A stretch of 64,000 nt of DNA, from assembly GCA_002436065.1 (NCBI GenBank), contig DIXP01000008.1:181452-245451 (forward strand), read 5' to 3'. Below are positions 1-8,884 of this stretch, piece after piece. Position 1 is the first letter of the stretch; every line of letters starts with the position of its first letter. The stretch comes from Chloroflexi bacterium UBA6077. GTDB lineage: Bacteria; Chloroflexota; UBA6077. The position numbers and the translations under genes are program-made. Below the pieces are notes generated by a model. The model made no database searches, had not been told where the DNA came from, and saw only the letters and a program-made list of their open reading frames with translations.

Positions 1-544
1 ACAGGTAAGGGTCCTTCAGCGCCTGCTGCGCCAGATCCGATTGCGGTGACGGCAGCGCGCTGGCGAAGTTGGTGGCCGCGTTTCCTTCGCGGGCGTGCAG
101 CCCGGTCTCTATCTGGAGGGCCAGGACGTTCCGTGACCAACCGTGCTCCAAGACCTTGCGAGCGTACCAGAGCCGCGTCTCGGGGCTATCCAGTCGCTCC
201 ACCAGCGCAATGTGGTGGTACCAACTGATTTGTGCAAGCGGACCTTGCACAATTGTCCGGTCCGGCCAAGCGGCCGCGAAGGCGCGCATGTACTTGAGGT
301 TGCGAGGGGAGAACCCTCGCATGTCCGGGAACTCGGTCTTGAGATCCATCGCCAGCCTGTCGATCACCTTCGAGCCCCAGCCCTCACGACCCTGGCGCTC
401 CAGGATGCTGTGGCCGATGTCCCAGTAGAGCAGCACCAGTTCGGAGTTGGCCGCCAGCGTGGCCCGCAGACGAGCTGAGCGCACCCGTTCCTTGATCTCT
501 AGGACGAGGTCCCCGTAATCCTCTGGTACTATCGGCAAGCTCAT
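1..544 (-). CDS. DUF1016 (YhcG/PDDEXK-type nuclease) family protein, 3' truncated by window edge
   Basis: The 181 codons in the window read as the N-terminal DUF1016 domain: an ELVLLYWDIG helix, a GWGSKVIDRLA segment, and the family block FPDMRGFSPRNLKYMRAFA near residues 70-90, followed by EHGWSRNVL. The predicted C-terminal PD-(D/E)XK nuclease half lies beyond position 1. In this family the two halves together form a putative DNA nuclease often found inside type I restriction-modification operons. The ATG at 544 overlaps the stop of the upstream hsdM fragment (ATGA), so translation is probably coupled. That context supports a restriction or defence role. The biochemical function is inferred from the family only. 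Confidence 0.85.
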   Translation of the reverse strand, partial: MSLPIVPEDYGDLVLEIKERVRSARLRATLAANSELVLLYWDIGHSILERQGREGWGSKVIDRLAMDLKTEFPDMRGFSPRNLKYMRAFAAAWPDRTIVQGPLAQISWYHHIALVERLDSPETRLWYARKVLEHGWSRNVLALQIETGLHAREGNAATNFASALPSPQSDLAQQALKDPYL

Positions 545-1440
545 ATCCCCAGCCCCTGGAAGTTTCGCTGGATCCTGTCCACGTTGAAGGGGGGATTCGC
601 CATCACGAAGTCGCAGCCGCCGGCCAGGTTGTGCTCGTCCTGGTAATAGCTGATCGCCTCGGCGATCTTGCCCTCCAGTCCGTGGACGGCGAGGTTCATC
701 TGGGCGATGCGGATCGTGTCAGGGTTCTTCTCCTGCCCGTAGAAGACGACCCTGTGAGCCGTGTCCCCTCCAGCGTGCTCGATGAAGTGGCTGGACTGGA
801 CGAACATCCCGCCCGATCCGCAGGCGGGGTCGAAGACGATGCCGTGATCGGGCTCGATGACGTTGACGATGGTCTGGACGATAGAGGAGGGAGTGAAGAA
901 CTCGCCGTTGTCGTGGGCCTTCTGGATCGAGAACTTCGCCAGGAAGTACTCGTAGATCCGCCCGAACACGTCGCCCGTCGCCTGCTTGATCTGCTCGCTG
1001 TTGAACAGCCGCATCAGCTCTTCCAGCACCTTCGGCTCGAAGATCCCGTACTCCTTCGGCAGCACCCCTTGCAGCGGCTCGAAATCCGCTTCGATGGCCG
1101 TCATGGCCTCGTTGACCAGGGTCGGTAGGCTACTCTCCGGCAGGCTGGCCTTCTCCATGATGGTGTCGTAGCGGGCCGCCTCGGGCAGCCACAGCGCCCG
1201 GCGTCGTACGTAGTCGGCAGGCTGCACCCTGCGAGGTGGCATCTTCCCGCTCGCCTGGTCTTCCTCTATCTGGCGGGTAGCCGCCGCGAAGCGATTCGCC
1301 GCGTGGCGCAGGAAGATGATGCCGAGCACCGGCATGAAGTAGTCGGAGGAGGTCAGCTTGGAGTTGGCACGGAGGTTATCCGCAGCCGCCCACAGGTCAG
1401 CTTCGAACTGCTCGATGTCCTGGAAACCGTTGGTGACCAT
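541..1440 (-). CDS. hsdM: Type I restriction-modification N6-adenine methyltransferase HsdM, C-terminally truncated
   Basis: This 299-residue product has the HsdM N-terminal helical domain (FEADLWAAADNLR), then the methyltransferase core with DPACGSGGMFV (SAM site, about residue 205) and the catalytic NPPF motif at about residue 284. It stops 14 residues after NPPF, where complete HsdM proteins continue for about 200 more. The start at 1440 gives the usual family N-terminus; the longer upstream frame is not protein-like. The missing part normally finishes the catalytic fold and contacts HsdS, so the protein is probably inactive unless another gene supplies it. Its stop overlaps the start of the DUF1016 gene by ATGA, so the truncation is not a random stop far from other genes. 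Confidence 0.8.
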   Translation of the reverse strand: MVTNGFQDIEQFEADLWAAADNLRANSKLTSSDYFMPVLGIIFLRHAANRFAAATRQIEEDQASGKMPPRRVQPADYVRRRALWLPEAARYDTIMEKASLPESSLPTLVNEAMTAIEADFEPLQGVLPKEYGIFEPKVLEELMRLFNSEQIKQATGDVFGRIYEYFLAKFSIQKAHDNGEFFTPSSIVQTIVNVIEPDHGIVFDPACGSGGMFVQSSHFIEHAGGDTAHRVVFYGQEKNPDTIRIAQMNLAVHGLEGKIAEAISYYQDEHNLAGGCDFVMANPPFNVDRIQRNFQGLGI

Positions 1441-2037
1441 GCAACAATGCCCAAAATGAAGTAGATGCCGGCATCCAGATGCAGAGGCCATGAACACTGC
1501 TGGGTTGGACTTGGGAAAGCCTGCTGAAACTGGGACGCCGAAATGCCAGGCTGCCACACCTGATTCGATGGCGCCTGTAAATCGCGGAGATAGTAGTGGC
1601 ATAGAATATCATGGTGGTTGTAGATGGAGTTGTCAAGGACATGCCACAGATCCCGAGCGTTCGGGAGGCTGTCCAACTGATACACCACGAAGGCTACCGT
1701 GACTGGACCTGCATCGGTATTCCCCGTCGTGGCGGAATCCACCCGCAAGGTGGAGCAGGTGCAGGCGGAGTTCGTCGTTGCTAATCGGGGACTCATGGCT
1801 ACCAACATCGGAGCCCGAGAGCGAGCGGAACTGGTGGAGGAGTACATCGGCCCGATCAGTTCTCCGGTGGGGATGGCGCTGGAGACGATCTGAGATAGGC
1901 CCTGGTCCGCCTCCTCTGATCTCCGGTACTGGGCTCCTCAAGCTCGATAAGGGCTCTCTGGGACACATCCCCCCAGAGCGACCCGTGGGACAAGATCGAG
2001 CATTGCCGCGCACGGCCCCTCCCATCAGCGGGAGAAG
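1441..2037. other. Gene-poor stretch, no convincing gene
   Basis: About 600 bp separate hsdM from the solute-binding protein gene. Short frames exist on both strands, for example 1699-1893 on the plus strand, which encodes 64 residues with a reasonable composition. None has a recognised domain or a good ribosome binding site. It may hold decayed restriction-module sequence. Confidence 0.4.
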
Positions 2038-3129
2038 CTACTTCAAGCTCTTCAGCAGTTCCCCTACACGCTGCTCCTCCGCCTGGAGGTACTTGTCGTA
2101 CTCCGCGCCGCCGAGGAACTTGGTAGGCAATCCAGCCGCCTCCATCTTCTGGCGGTACTCCGGCATGGCGTCCACCTTCCTCATCGCGGACTCAAGAAGG
2201 CTGATGACCTCAGGGGGTGTTCCTTGCGGGGCAACCCAGCCCCTCGCGGTTGCCGCCAGGATGTCCACCCCCTGTTCCTTCATGGTGGGTACATCTGGCA
2301 TCAGAGGGGTGCGCTCCTCGGCGGAGACTCCCAGCACCCTGAAGGCCCCTGTCTTGTAGCCCCCCATCGCATCCGCCAGGTTCCCCACCATAAGCTCTAC
2401 GTGGCCGCCCTGTAGGGCGAGTTGGGTCGGCGCCCCACCGTCGAAGTGCGACATGGCAAACTCCGCCCCTGTCTTCCTCGCGAGCAGAATCAGGGCCAGA
2501 TGGTCATCGCTCATCAACCCCCCGTCGCCGCTAATCACCGACCCGGGGTTGTCTTTGGCCGCCTTGACCACCTCGGCCAGAGTCTTGTACGGGCTGTCGC
2601 TGCGGACCAGAAAAGTGTTGGGGTCCAACGACTGGAGCGCGATCGGCACAAAGCTGCTCCGCTTGTAGACGGCCTTCCGTTCGGGATCTAACCAACTCGA
2701 CTCGAAGTTCGGCGAGATCAGTCCGGTAAGAGTATAGCCATCGGGCTTGGCGGTGGAGACGAAATCGGTCAGGCCCACCTGGCCGGTGGCTCCAGGCTTG
2801 TACACCAGATGGATCGGCTGACCCCACTCCTTCTCCAGAAACTCCGACATGATCAGGACACTTGTCCCCAACGGCCCGCCCGCCGACCACGGCACGATGT
2901 AGGTTATCGGCTTCGCTGGGAAACCGGCCTTGTTCATGCCAGGGATCGCAGCGGGGGAGGCCGCAGACATGGTGGCGGCAGGCAATGTTGGCGTTGACGA
3001 ATTCCCTGAAGGAGAGCTGTTGGCAGCCCCGGTCGCCGGCGCAGCCGTGGGCTGCGAACAGGCCGCCCACAACACGGTCGCAACAGACAGGCCCATGCAC
3101 ATTGTCAGCACACATACTGCAAGCCGCAT
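2038..3129 (-). CDS. TctC/Bug-type tripartite tricarboxylate transporter substrate-binding lipoprotein
   Basis: The 363-residue protein starts with a hydrophobic signal ending in a lipobox-like LWAAC (Cys about residue 24), then a Ser/Pro/Ala-rich linker to about residue 65. The Bug/TctC fold follows: a KPITYIVPWSAGGPLGTS motif, PGATGQVGLTDF, and the C-terminal DVPTMKEQGVD block typical of the family. Such proteins bind small carboxylates outside the membrane and hand them to TctAB permeases. No tctA or tctB is nearby, so the substrate and partner are unknown. The IlvD-type dehydratase next door is divergent and may point to an organic or sugar acid. The start lacks a strong SD; internal ATG codons at residues 10 and 12 are alternatives. 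Confidence 0.85.
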   Translation of the reverse strand: MRLAVCVLTMCMGLSVATVLWAACSQPTAAPATGAANSSPSGNSSTPTLPAATMSAASPAAIPGMNKAGFPAKPITYIVPWSAGGPLGTSVLIMSEFLEKEWGQPIHLVYKPGATGQVGLTDFVSTAKPDGYTLTGLISPNFESSWLDPERKAVYKRSSFVPIALQSLDPNTFLVRSDSPYKTLAEVVKAAKDNPGSVISGDGGLMSDDHLALILLARKTGAEFAMSHFDGGAPTQLALQGGHVELMVGNLADAMGGYKTGAFRVLGVSAEERTPLMPDVPTMKEQGVDILAATARGWVAPQGTPPEVISLLESAMRKVDAMPEYRQKMEAAGLPTKFLGGAEYDKYLQAEEQRVGELLKSLK

Positions 3130-3241
3130 TCGATGCCGAGCCTCATCTCAACGACATCTACCAGTAACTTGAAAGTGCATATTCTGTGCCCACTTCAACC
3201 TCCAGCGGCATGGTTCACACGACAGGCGAGATGGCGTAACG

Positions 3242-3305
3242 GTAGGGGCGACCGGCTGGTCGCCCTGGCTGCCGAATGGGCAGGGCGACCGCCGGTCGCC
3301 CCTAC
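3242..3305. repeat. Long GC-rich inverted repeat (REP-like hairpin)
   Basis: A perfect 15-bp outer stem pairs 3242-3256 (GTAGGGGCGACCGGC) with 3291-3305. After a single bulge, a 10-bp inner stem (GGTCGCCCTG) pairs with 3281-3290. The loop is about 13 nt. It lies between two divergent genes, so it cannot be an ordinary terminator for both and is more likely a repetitive palindromic element. Confidence 0.7.
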
Positions 3306-3483
3306 AGAATGTCACCACAGTCCTGAACCATGCCCCTCCAGCAAGGCACGCCAGGCCCGTGGCGTGATCGTGTCAGGCCTCCGAATGATATGATTGCACC
3401 TGATCCCGGCAGACAGGGCCACGGGATCTTCCTCGAATGATCTCGCGTCCTGACAAGACAAAGCACACTCTGGAGGTACCAAC

Positions 3484-5187
3484 TTGCCCACCAACAAGCT
3501 GAACAGGGGAGGCATCAACGCCGGCGACCCCGGAATGCACCGCTTCATCCGCCGCGCCTTCGCCAAGGGCATGGGCTACGGTGACGAGACCATCGACAAG
3601 CCCATCATCGGCATCTGCAACAGTAAGAGCGAACTCAACCACTGCAACAGTCACCTGGGTGAGATCGCCGAGGCCGTGAAGCGGGGCGTCTGGCAGGCCG
3701 GCGGCTTCCCCCTGGAATTCCCCACCATCTCGGTATTCGAGATCTTCACCGATCCCACCTCGATGTTCTACCGCAACCTCATGGCGATGGACGCCGAGGA
3801 GATGATCCGCAACCAGCCCCTGGAGGGCGTCGTCCTCCTCTGCGGCTGCGACAAGACCATTCCAGCCTACCTGATGGCCGCCGCCAGCGCGGACATTCCC
3901 GCCCTCATGGTCACCGGCGGCCCCATGCTCAACGGACGCTGGCGAGGACAGGACCTCGGCGCCTGCACCGACTGCCGTCGCTACTGGACGGAGTATCGCG
4001 CCGGTAAGATGACCGACGAGGAGATGCGTGAACTGGAGGACTCCCTGATCCCCAGCAAGGGCCACTGCATGGTGATGGGCACCGCCTCCACCATGGCCAG
4101 CATGGCCGAGGCCATGGGCATGATGCTCCCAGGTGCCGCCGCCATCCCCGCCCCCTACTCCGCCCGGCTCCGGCTGGCCGAGGCGAGCGGCCGCCGCATC
4201 GTCTCCATGATCCAGGAGGGACTCACCCCCTCACGAATCATCACCCCAGACGCCATCGAGAATGCCATCAGGGTCTGCGTGGCCGTGGGCGGTTCCACCA
4301 ACGCCGTCGTCCACATGCCCGCCATCGCGGGCAGACTGGGACTCTCGCTCCCCCTCGAGCAGTTCGACCGCTTGAGCAGAGAGACCCCTGTCATCGGGAA
4401 CCTCCGCCCCGCGGGCAAATATCAGATGGAGGAACTGCACGAAGCAGGCGGGATCCCGGCCATCATGAAGGAGCTGGAGCCGCTCCTCCGGCGGGACGCC
4501 CTCACCGTCACGGGGAAGACTGTCGGGGAGAACCTATCATCAGTGGCCAAGCCAGAGATGTGGCGGGAGATCATCAAGCCGCTTGAGGAACCGATCCAGC
4601 GGGAGGGCGGACTGGCCATCCTCCGGGGCAACCTGGCCCCGGACGGCGCGGTCATCAAGCACGGCGCCGCCAGCCCGCACCTGCTTCAGCATCGGGGCAG
4701 GGCCGTCGTCTTCGGCTCCATCCAGGAGATGATGGCAGGGGTGAACGATCCCGACCTCGACGTCACACCGGACGACATCCTGGTGATGCAGAACGCCGGG
4801 CCGGTGGGTGGCCCAGGCATGCCGGAGGCTGGCTACATTCCGATCCCCAAGAAGCTACTCGACCTGGGGATCAGGGACATGGTGCGGATCTCCGACGCCC
4901 GCATGAGCGGCACCGCCTTCGGCACCATCGTCCTCCACATCGCCCCGGAAGCTGCCGTCGGCGGCCCGCTGGCTGCCGTTCGCACCGGTGACATCATCGA
5001 GTTGGACGTACCGAACCGCAGCCTAAACCTGTTGGTGCCGGACGAAGAGATCCAGCAGCGCCTACTCGCCTGGAAGGCCCCTGCCCCCCACTACCAGCGA
5101 GGTTACGGCTGGCTCTACCTCCAGCACGTCCAGCAGGCGGACCAAGGCGCCGACTTCGACTTCCTGACCTCAGGCTTCATGTCGTAG
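3484..5187 (+). CDS. IlvD/Edd family dehydratase (likely sugar-acid or dihydroxy-acid dehydratase)
   Basis: The 567-residue protein belongs to the IlvD/Edd iron-sulfur dehydratases, which turn 2,3-dihydroxy acids into 2-keto acids. Three cysteines fall where the cluster ligands of this family sit: C54 (HCNSH), C122 (GCDKT) and C195 (GHCMVMG). The GGSTNAVVHMPAIAGRLG and SDARMSGTAFG signatures are present. The N-terminal pattern (NSKSELNHCNSH, QAGGFPLEFPTIS, TGGPMLNGRWRG) resembles arabinonate/xylonate dehydratases more than valine-pathway IlvD, which is an inference. A TTG start at 3484 is chosen because GGAGG at 3472-3476 sits 7 nt upstream. The neighbouring TctC-like protein could import its substrate or a related acid. 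Confidence 0.9.
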   Translation: MPTNKLNRGGINAGDPGMHRFIRRAFAKGMGYGDETIDKPIIGICNSKSELNHCNSHLGEIAEAVKRGVWQAGGFPLEFPTISVFEIFTDPTSMFYRNLMAMDAEEMIRNQPLEGVVLLCGCDKTIPAYLMAAASADIPALMVTGGPMLNGRWRGQDLGACTDCRRYWTEYRAGKMTDEEMRELEDSLIPSKGHCMVMGTASTMASMAEAMGMMLPGAAAIPAPYSARLRLAEASGRRIVSMIQEGLTPSRIITPDAIENAIRVCVAVGGSTNAVVHMPAIAGRLGLSLPLEQFDRLSRETPVIGNLRPAGKYQMEELHEAGGIPAIMKELEPLLRRDALTVTGKTVGENLSSVAKPEMWREIIKPLEEPIQREGGLAILRGNLAPDGAVIKHGAASPHLLQHRGRAVVFGSIQEMMAGVNDPDLDVTPDDILVMQNAGPVGGPGMPEAGYIPIPKKLLDLGIRDMVRISDARMSGTAFGTIVLHIAPEAAVGGPLAAVRTGDIIELDVPNRSLNLLVPDEEIQQRLLAWKAPAPHYQRGYGWLYLQHVQQADQGADFDFLTSGFMS

Positions 5188-5208
5188 GGAAGGGGCTCGT
5201 CCCCTTCC
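5188..5208. terminator. Hairpin directly after the dehydratase stop codon
   Basis: GGAAGGGG and CCCCTTCC pair around a 5-nt loop immediately after the TAG stop. There is no T-tract, so it may be a terminator or a REP-like element that also protects the 3' end. Confidence 0.5.
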
Positions 5209-5268
5209 GCCCAGTGGACATGGACGCCCAAGGTTGCCCATCCCCACCGCGTCGCCCCACCAACAGGC

Positions 5269-5349
5269 GGCAGGGGATAAACCCCTGCCCTACGGGAACG
5301 GGGGAGCTAGGGCTCGCCATCGCTGGGCGGCAGGGGATGAACCCCTGCC
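5269..5349. repeat. Two copies of a REP-like hairpin 60 bp apart
   Basis: GGCAGGGGATAAACCCCTGCC at 5269-5289 and the same sequence with one change (ATGAA in the loop) at 5329-5349 each form an 8-bp stem. They sit between the convergent dehydratase and protease genes. Confidence 0.7.
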
Positions 5350-5355
5350 CCCAAG

Positions 5356-6492
5356 TCAGTGAATCGTCAGCGGTATTGGCATGAACACCAGGAGGAACAG
5401 CGCCAGCGCCGCCAGGCCGATCGCCTTCTCCGTCGGACCCAACGAAGTCACATCGTCCAACGGCACAGAATGGACCCTCCCCAGCAGCAACACGATGCCG
5501 GCCCACAGGATCCAACCCTCCCACAGCGGGATCATCGCCACCAACCCGGCGAAGACTACCCAGGTCAGCCACTTCGCCCTGCGCCCCAGCAGTGCGTAGG
5601 CGATGTGGCCACCGTCCAGTTGACCTGCCGGAATCAGATTGAGGGCGGTCACCAGCATCCCCGCCCAACCCGCCAGGGCCACGGAGTTGATGAATACGTC
5701 CTCGCCGTTCCCAGGCAGCACCTTCCCGAAGATCAGCAGCTTCAGCCCCAGATACAGCAGGGAGTTCCCCTCCGTGAAGCTGCCTTCCCCCATTACCATC
5801 GGTTGGACGGTTGACGTCGAAAGACCCAAGATCAACACGGGAATGGCAACCACCATCCCTGCCAGCGGCCCGGCTGCACCCAGCAGCAGCAAAGCCCGAC
5901 GATTGCGTGGAGGTGCGGTGGTCTGGATCACGGCCCCCATTGTGCCCAGCAGCGAGAGCGGCATCGGTATGAAGTAGGGCAGGCTGGCTGGAATCCGTTG
6001 CCATCTCGCCACCAGGAAATGGCCCATCTCGTGGGCCATCAGGATACCAAGCAGGCTGAGGGCGAAGGGCCAGCCCGCCAACAGGCCATCCACTCCCCCT
6101 GAGCCTCCCTCGTAGAGGGAGCCAATCCATAGCACCGATAGTAGTGTCAGCAGGAACAGCGTGACCGCCACGCCGTTTCTCCCTGCCCGCCTGGGAAGCT
6201 CGCCACGAACTGCCAGGATCAACTGATCGCCGCCCTCAGCCCTCATCAAGAGGACGTGTCCCAACGCCCGAAAGGGCCCGACCAGTGCCTGGTAGGCGCT
6301 CTCCGAGGGCACCAGCAGCCGGCCGCGCAGTTCCAGCGCAGGGGCGCTGGTGGCTATAGCCGCCTTCCTCATCTCCTCGGGCTCCACCCACCGATAGGCC
6401 CGTATCTCCATTACACCAGAGGCAGCATCCACTAGAGCCCGAGCGCCGCCCAGGTTCTCCTCTGGCACCACCTGTCCAAGAAAGCTATCCAT
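5356..6492 (-). CDS. Site-2 protease family (M50) membrane metalloprotease
   Basis: The 378-residue protein has an N-terminal soluble region of about 105 residues, then six or more hydrophobic segments. The zinc-binding HEMGHF motif is near residue 155 and the third ligand block NLIPAGQLDGGH near residue 288. A PLAGM segment follows the PDZ-less catalytic helix, as in chloroplast EGY-like and bacterial M50 proteins. Such enzymes cleave transmembrane helices of regulatory proteins, usually anti-sigma factors; the substrate here is unknown. It is convergent with the dehydratase gene and followed by REP-like hairpins. Confidence 0.9.
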   Translation of the reverse strand: MDSFLGQVVPEENLGGARALVDAASGVMEIRAYRWVEPEEMRKAAIATSAPALELRGRLLVPSESAYQALVGPFRALGHVLLMRAEGGDQLILAVRGELPRRAGRNGVAVTLFLLTLLSVLWIGSLYEGGSGGVDGLLAGWPFALSLLGILMAHEMGHFLVARWQRIPASLPYFIPMPLSLLGTMGAVIQTTAPPRNRRALLLLGAAGPLAGMVVAIPVLILGLSTSTVQPMVMGEGSFTEGNSLLYLGLKLLIFGKVLPGNGEDVFINSVALAGWAGMLVTALNLIPAGQLDGGHIAYALLGRRAKWLTWVVFAGLVAMIPLWEGWILWAGIVLLLGRVHSVPLDDVTSLGPTEKAIGLAALALFLLVFMPIPLTIH

Positions 6493-6586
6493 CCTGCTCT
6501 ATCCAACCCGCGGCCCCGGAGTCTTCCACCTTGGCCGCTATGTCGATATCACCCAACGCTTGCCCAAGGTCTTACAACGGCAACGT

Positions 6587-8062
6587 CTAGACTCGTGGCT
6601 GGACCAAGTACACGATCCCGCCGCTCCTCAACCACACCTTCCTGAATTGATCCCGCTTGTACACGAGCCGCACCGACCGACTGCTCGGAGCGATGGGATC
6701 GTTCACGATCACGTCGCCGCTGGCGGTGAATCCCCTCACCACAATGAGGTGCCCGCTTGTGGAAGCGGCCGCCGCCCCTGTCAACTCCCCGCTCCCGTAG
6801 GCCACGCTCACGATCGCTGGACGCCCGGCCGCGATCTCCTGCTCCAACTGCTCCAGAGAGTAGAACCGGTCCACCCTGGCATCGAAGCCATTGGCCCCGG
6901 CGTAGGCCGCGTTCAGCGGCCAGTTGCCGTAGATCCTGGCCGTCTGGTCCCGAACCCCCGCGTACACCTCGGCCACGCTCTTCTTGGCCCCCCAGTATTG
7001 CATGACCATTGCCAGAGAGGTCGGGCTGCAGATGGTCGTTGCCACGGCCGGATCCTCGTCCAACTGAGAATGCTGCGGCACGTCCAGGTCTCGGGCCCCC
7101 CCCTCGGGCCTCGGCAGAGTAGGCCCTGACAGGCCCTTCGAGAGGTCGCTATAGGCCACCGCCACCTGTCGCAACAACGGTGAGTTGCCCGGCGCGCTGG
7201 ACTCCAGCCTCGCTCGGTATTGCAGTGCATTGGCCGGCTGCTTCAACACAAGGGTGTCGATATCCACCTCCCCCATGCCATCCGCCTGGCCTGTCACGCT
7301 CTTACCGCCATTGGGGCCCCACTCCCCCATCCCGTACCAACGGCTCCACCGGTCGCCGCTGCGGACCCGCAGCTCGAGTCGAATAAGGGTATCCGCCGGC
7401 GCATCCGCGTTCCAGGATAGCACAGCGTTGTCGAAGGGAAACTCGGCCTCCCGCACCGGCGAGAGGTACTCTCCCGCTGCCACGTAGCCGGAGCCCTGGC
7501 TGGCCAGCCGCACCCCATCCCCAGGAGCCAACACGACACCCTGGGGCTGCGCGATTCCAAAGTCCGCCGCTCGCTCAACCCAACTCGCGGTGGTGAGAAG
7601 CGCCGTCTTCTGCCCTACCGGAGGAAGCGTCGCCGTGGCAGGGACGGCCGGCGCCGGCGGAGCCCCCGCGGCAGCAACTGTGGACGCCGGCGCCGCAGGC
7701 GCCGCGGTAGGTACGAGGGATGCGCCGGCAGAGGCGCTTGCCGGCGAGGTCGCCGAAGCCGCCTCCTTCCCGGGAGCTGTCGCTGTTGGCAGGATCGCGG
7801 GAAGCGTCGGGCTTGGCCGAGCTGTTGTCTGGGTGCTCCCGCTCTGCGTCTCTACGGGAGACGCACCGGCAGTTACTGTCGCATTGCTCGCCACACTCGC
7901 GCCGCCACATCCAGCAACTAGCAGCGCAGCGGCTAGCAACGAGCCCAACAACGCAGTCTGACAACGGATCCTCACACCCCTCAACGTGCCGACTAGTCCC
8001 GTGGTACCGACTCCACGGTCGCTATTCCAGACATCCACAACGCGGTGGACACAAACTCCCAT
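6587..8062 (-). CDS. Lipoprotein with C-terminal C39-like papain-fold domain
   Basis: The 491-residue protein has a lipobox (LLVAGC, about residue 52) after a hydrophobic stretch, an Ala/Pro/Thr linker to about residue 150, and a beta-rich middle region. The C39-like domain covers about residues 340-488: DVPQHSQLDEDP, then TTICSPTSLAMVMQYWG with the likely catalytic Cys, and SGHLIVVRGF with the likely His. This class is usually a cell-surface peptidase or amidase of unknown substrate. The ATG at 8062 has an AGGAGAG 6 nt upstream. It leaves 29 residues before the signal core, so a GTG at 7975 is an alternative but has a badly spaced SD. Confidence 0.8.
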   Translation of the reverse strand: MGVCVHRVVDVWNSDRGVGTTGLVGTLRGVRIRCQTALLGSLLAAALLVAGCGGASVASNATVTAGASPVETQSGSTQTTARPSPTLPAILPTATAPGKEAASATSPASASAGASLVPTAAPAAPASTVAAAGAPPAPAVPATATLPPVGQKTALLTTASWVERAADFGIAQPQGVVLAPGDGVRLASQGSGYVAAGEYLSPVREAEFPFDNAVLSWNADAPADTLIRLELRVRSGDRWSRWYGMGEWGPNGGKSVTGQADGMGEVDIDTLVLKQPANALQYRARLESSAPGNSPLLRQVAVAYSDLSKGLSGPTLPRPEGGARDLDVPQHSQLDEDPAVATTICSPTSLAMVMQYWGAKKSVAEVYAGVRDQTARIYGNWPLNAAYAGANGFDARVDRFYSLEQLEQEIAAGRPAIVSVAYGSGELTGAAAASTSGHLIVVRGFTASGDVIVNDPIAPSSRSVRLVYKRDQFRKVWLRSGGIVYLVQPRV

Positions 8063-8237
8063 GTAGATCTCTCCTGAGAAAAGGTTCGGGACATTCTATC
8101 ACGCCTAGCCTGCTTCACAGGCAACGCCCCGTCACACAGGCTAAAACGAGCAAAGCAAATGGTACGCATCCTGCCGGAAGATGGTGCCGACCGCCGCCGC
8201 GCTGCGAGAGACGAACCATGAGAGAAAGGTGGTAACC

Positions 8238-8741
8238 ATGCCGCATCACACCCGTGACCAGGTGATCAACTGGCTGAACGACGCCCTGAGCGCCGAGGAA
8301 GCCCTTATCCAGAACCTCGGACAGCAGGTGGACGACGCCAAGGAGTACCCCCAGATCAAGAAGATGATCGAGGAGCACATCCAGGAGAGCAAACAGCAGG
8401 CCGATATGGTCCGCAACCGAATCAAGGCGCTTGGCGGCAGCCCCTCCAGTGTGAAGACCGCCGTGGGCAAGGTGCAAGGTTACTTCCAGGGGATGGGAAT
8501 GAAGCCCGCTGACGATCGACTGATCAAGCATCTCATCGCCGACCATGCAGCCGAGCACATGGAGATGGCGTCCTACACCGCCCTGGAGGAAGCGGCCAAG
8601 TTCATCGGGGACAACGAGACGGCAGCTATGTGCGCCCAGATCCGCCAACAAGAGGTCGCGACAGCCAAGAAGATCGAACAGGCCATCCCCATGGTGGTGA
8701 GGGACTACATGGCCAAGAAGGAGCGCCAGAAAGCAGCATAG
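8238..8741 (+). CDS. DUF892 (YciE/YciF-type) ferritin-like protein
   Basis: The 167-residue protein is almost entirely alpha-helical and follows the DUF892 pattern: RDQVINWLNDALSAEEALIQNL at the start, EHIQESKQQADMVRNRIKALGG, and a later DHAAEHMEMASYTALEEAAKFIGD. The spaced Glu/His residues (E18-19, E46, H109, E112) match the di-metal four-helix bundle of the family, linked to stress. Length is near the usual 160-170. ATG 8238 is preceded by GAAAGGTGG. An upstream in-frame ATG at 8181 would add 19 unsupported residues. Confidence 0.85.
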   Translation: MPHHTRDQVINWLNDALSAEEALIQNLGQQVDDAKEYPQIKKMIEEHIQESKQQADMVRNRIKALGGSPSSVKTAVGKVQGYFQGMGMKPADDRLIKHLIADHAAEHMEMASYTALEEAAKFIGDNETAAMCAQIRQQEVATAKKIEQAIPMVVRDYMAKKERQKAA

Positions 8742-8884
8742 ACGTCCGCGCCCTGCTCTCCAGCGGGACAGGCATTGGCCGTCCCTGGAGGCAGGACACT
8801 CGACCAAGGTGGCCCCAATAAGCGGCTTCAAGTCCAGTTGCCACGGCCATGCCCTGCTGCTATGCTGCGGTCAGGAGGTTGACC

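Noticed and set aside
1699..1893. 64-residue plus-strand frame with fair composition
   Set aside because: It has no recognisable domain and no clear SD; noted only as possible remnant.
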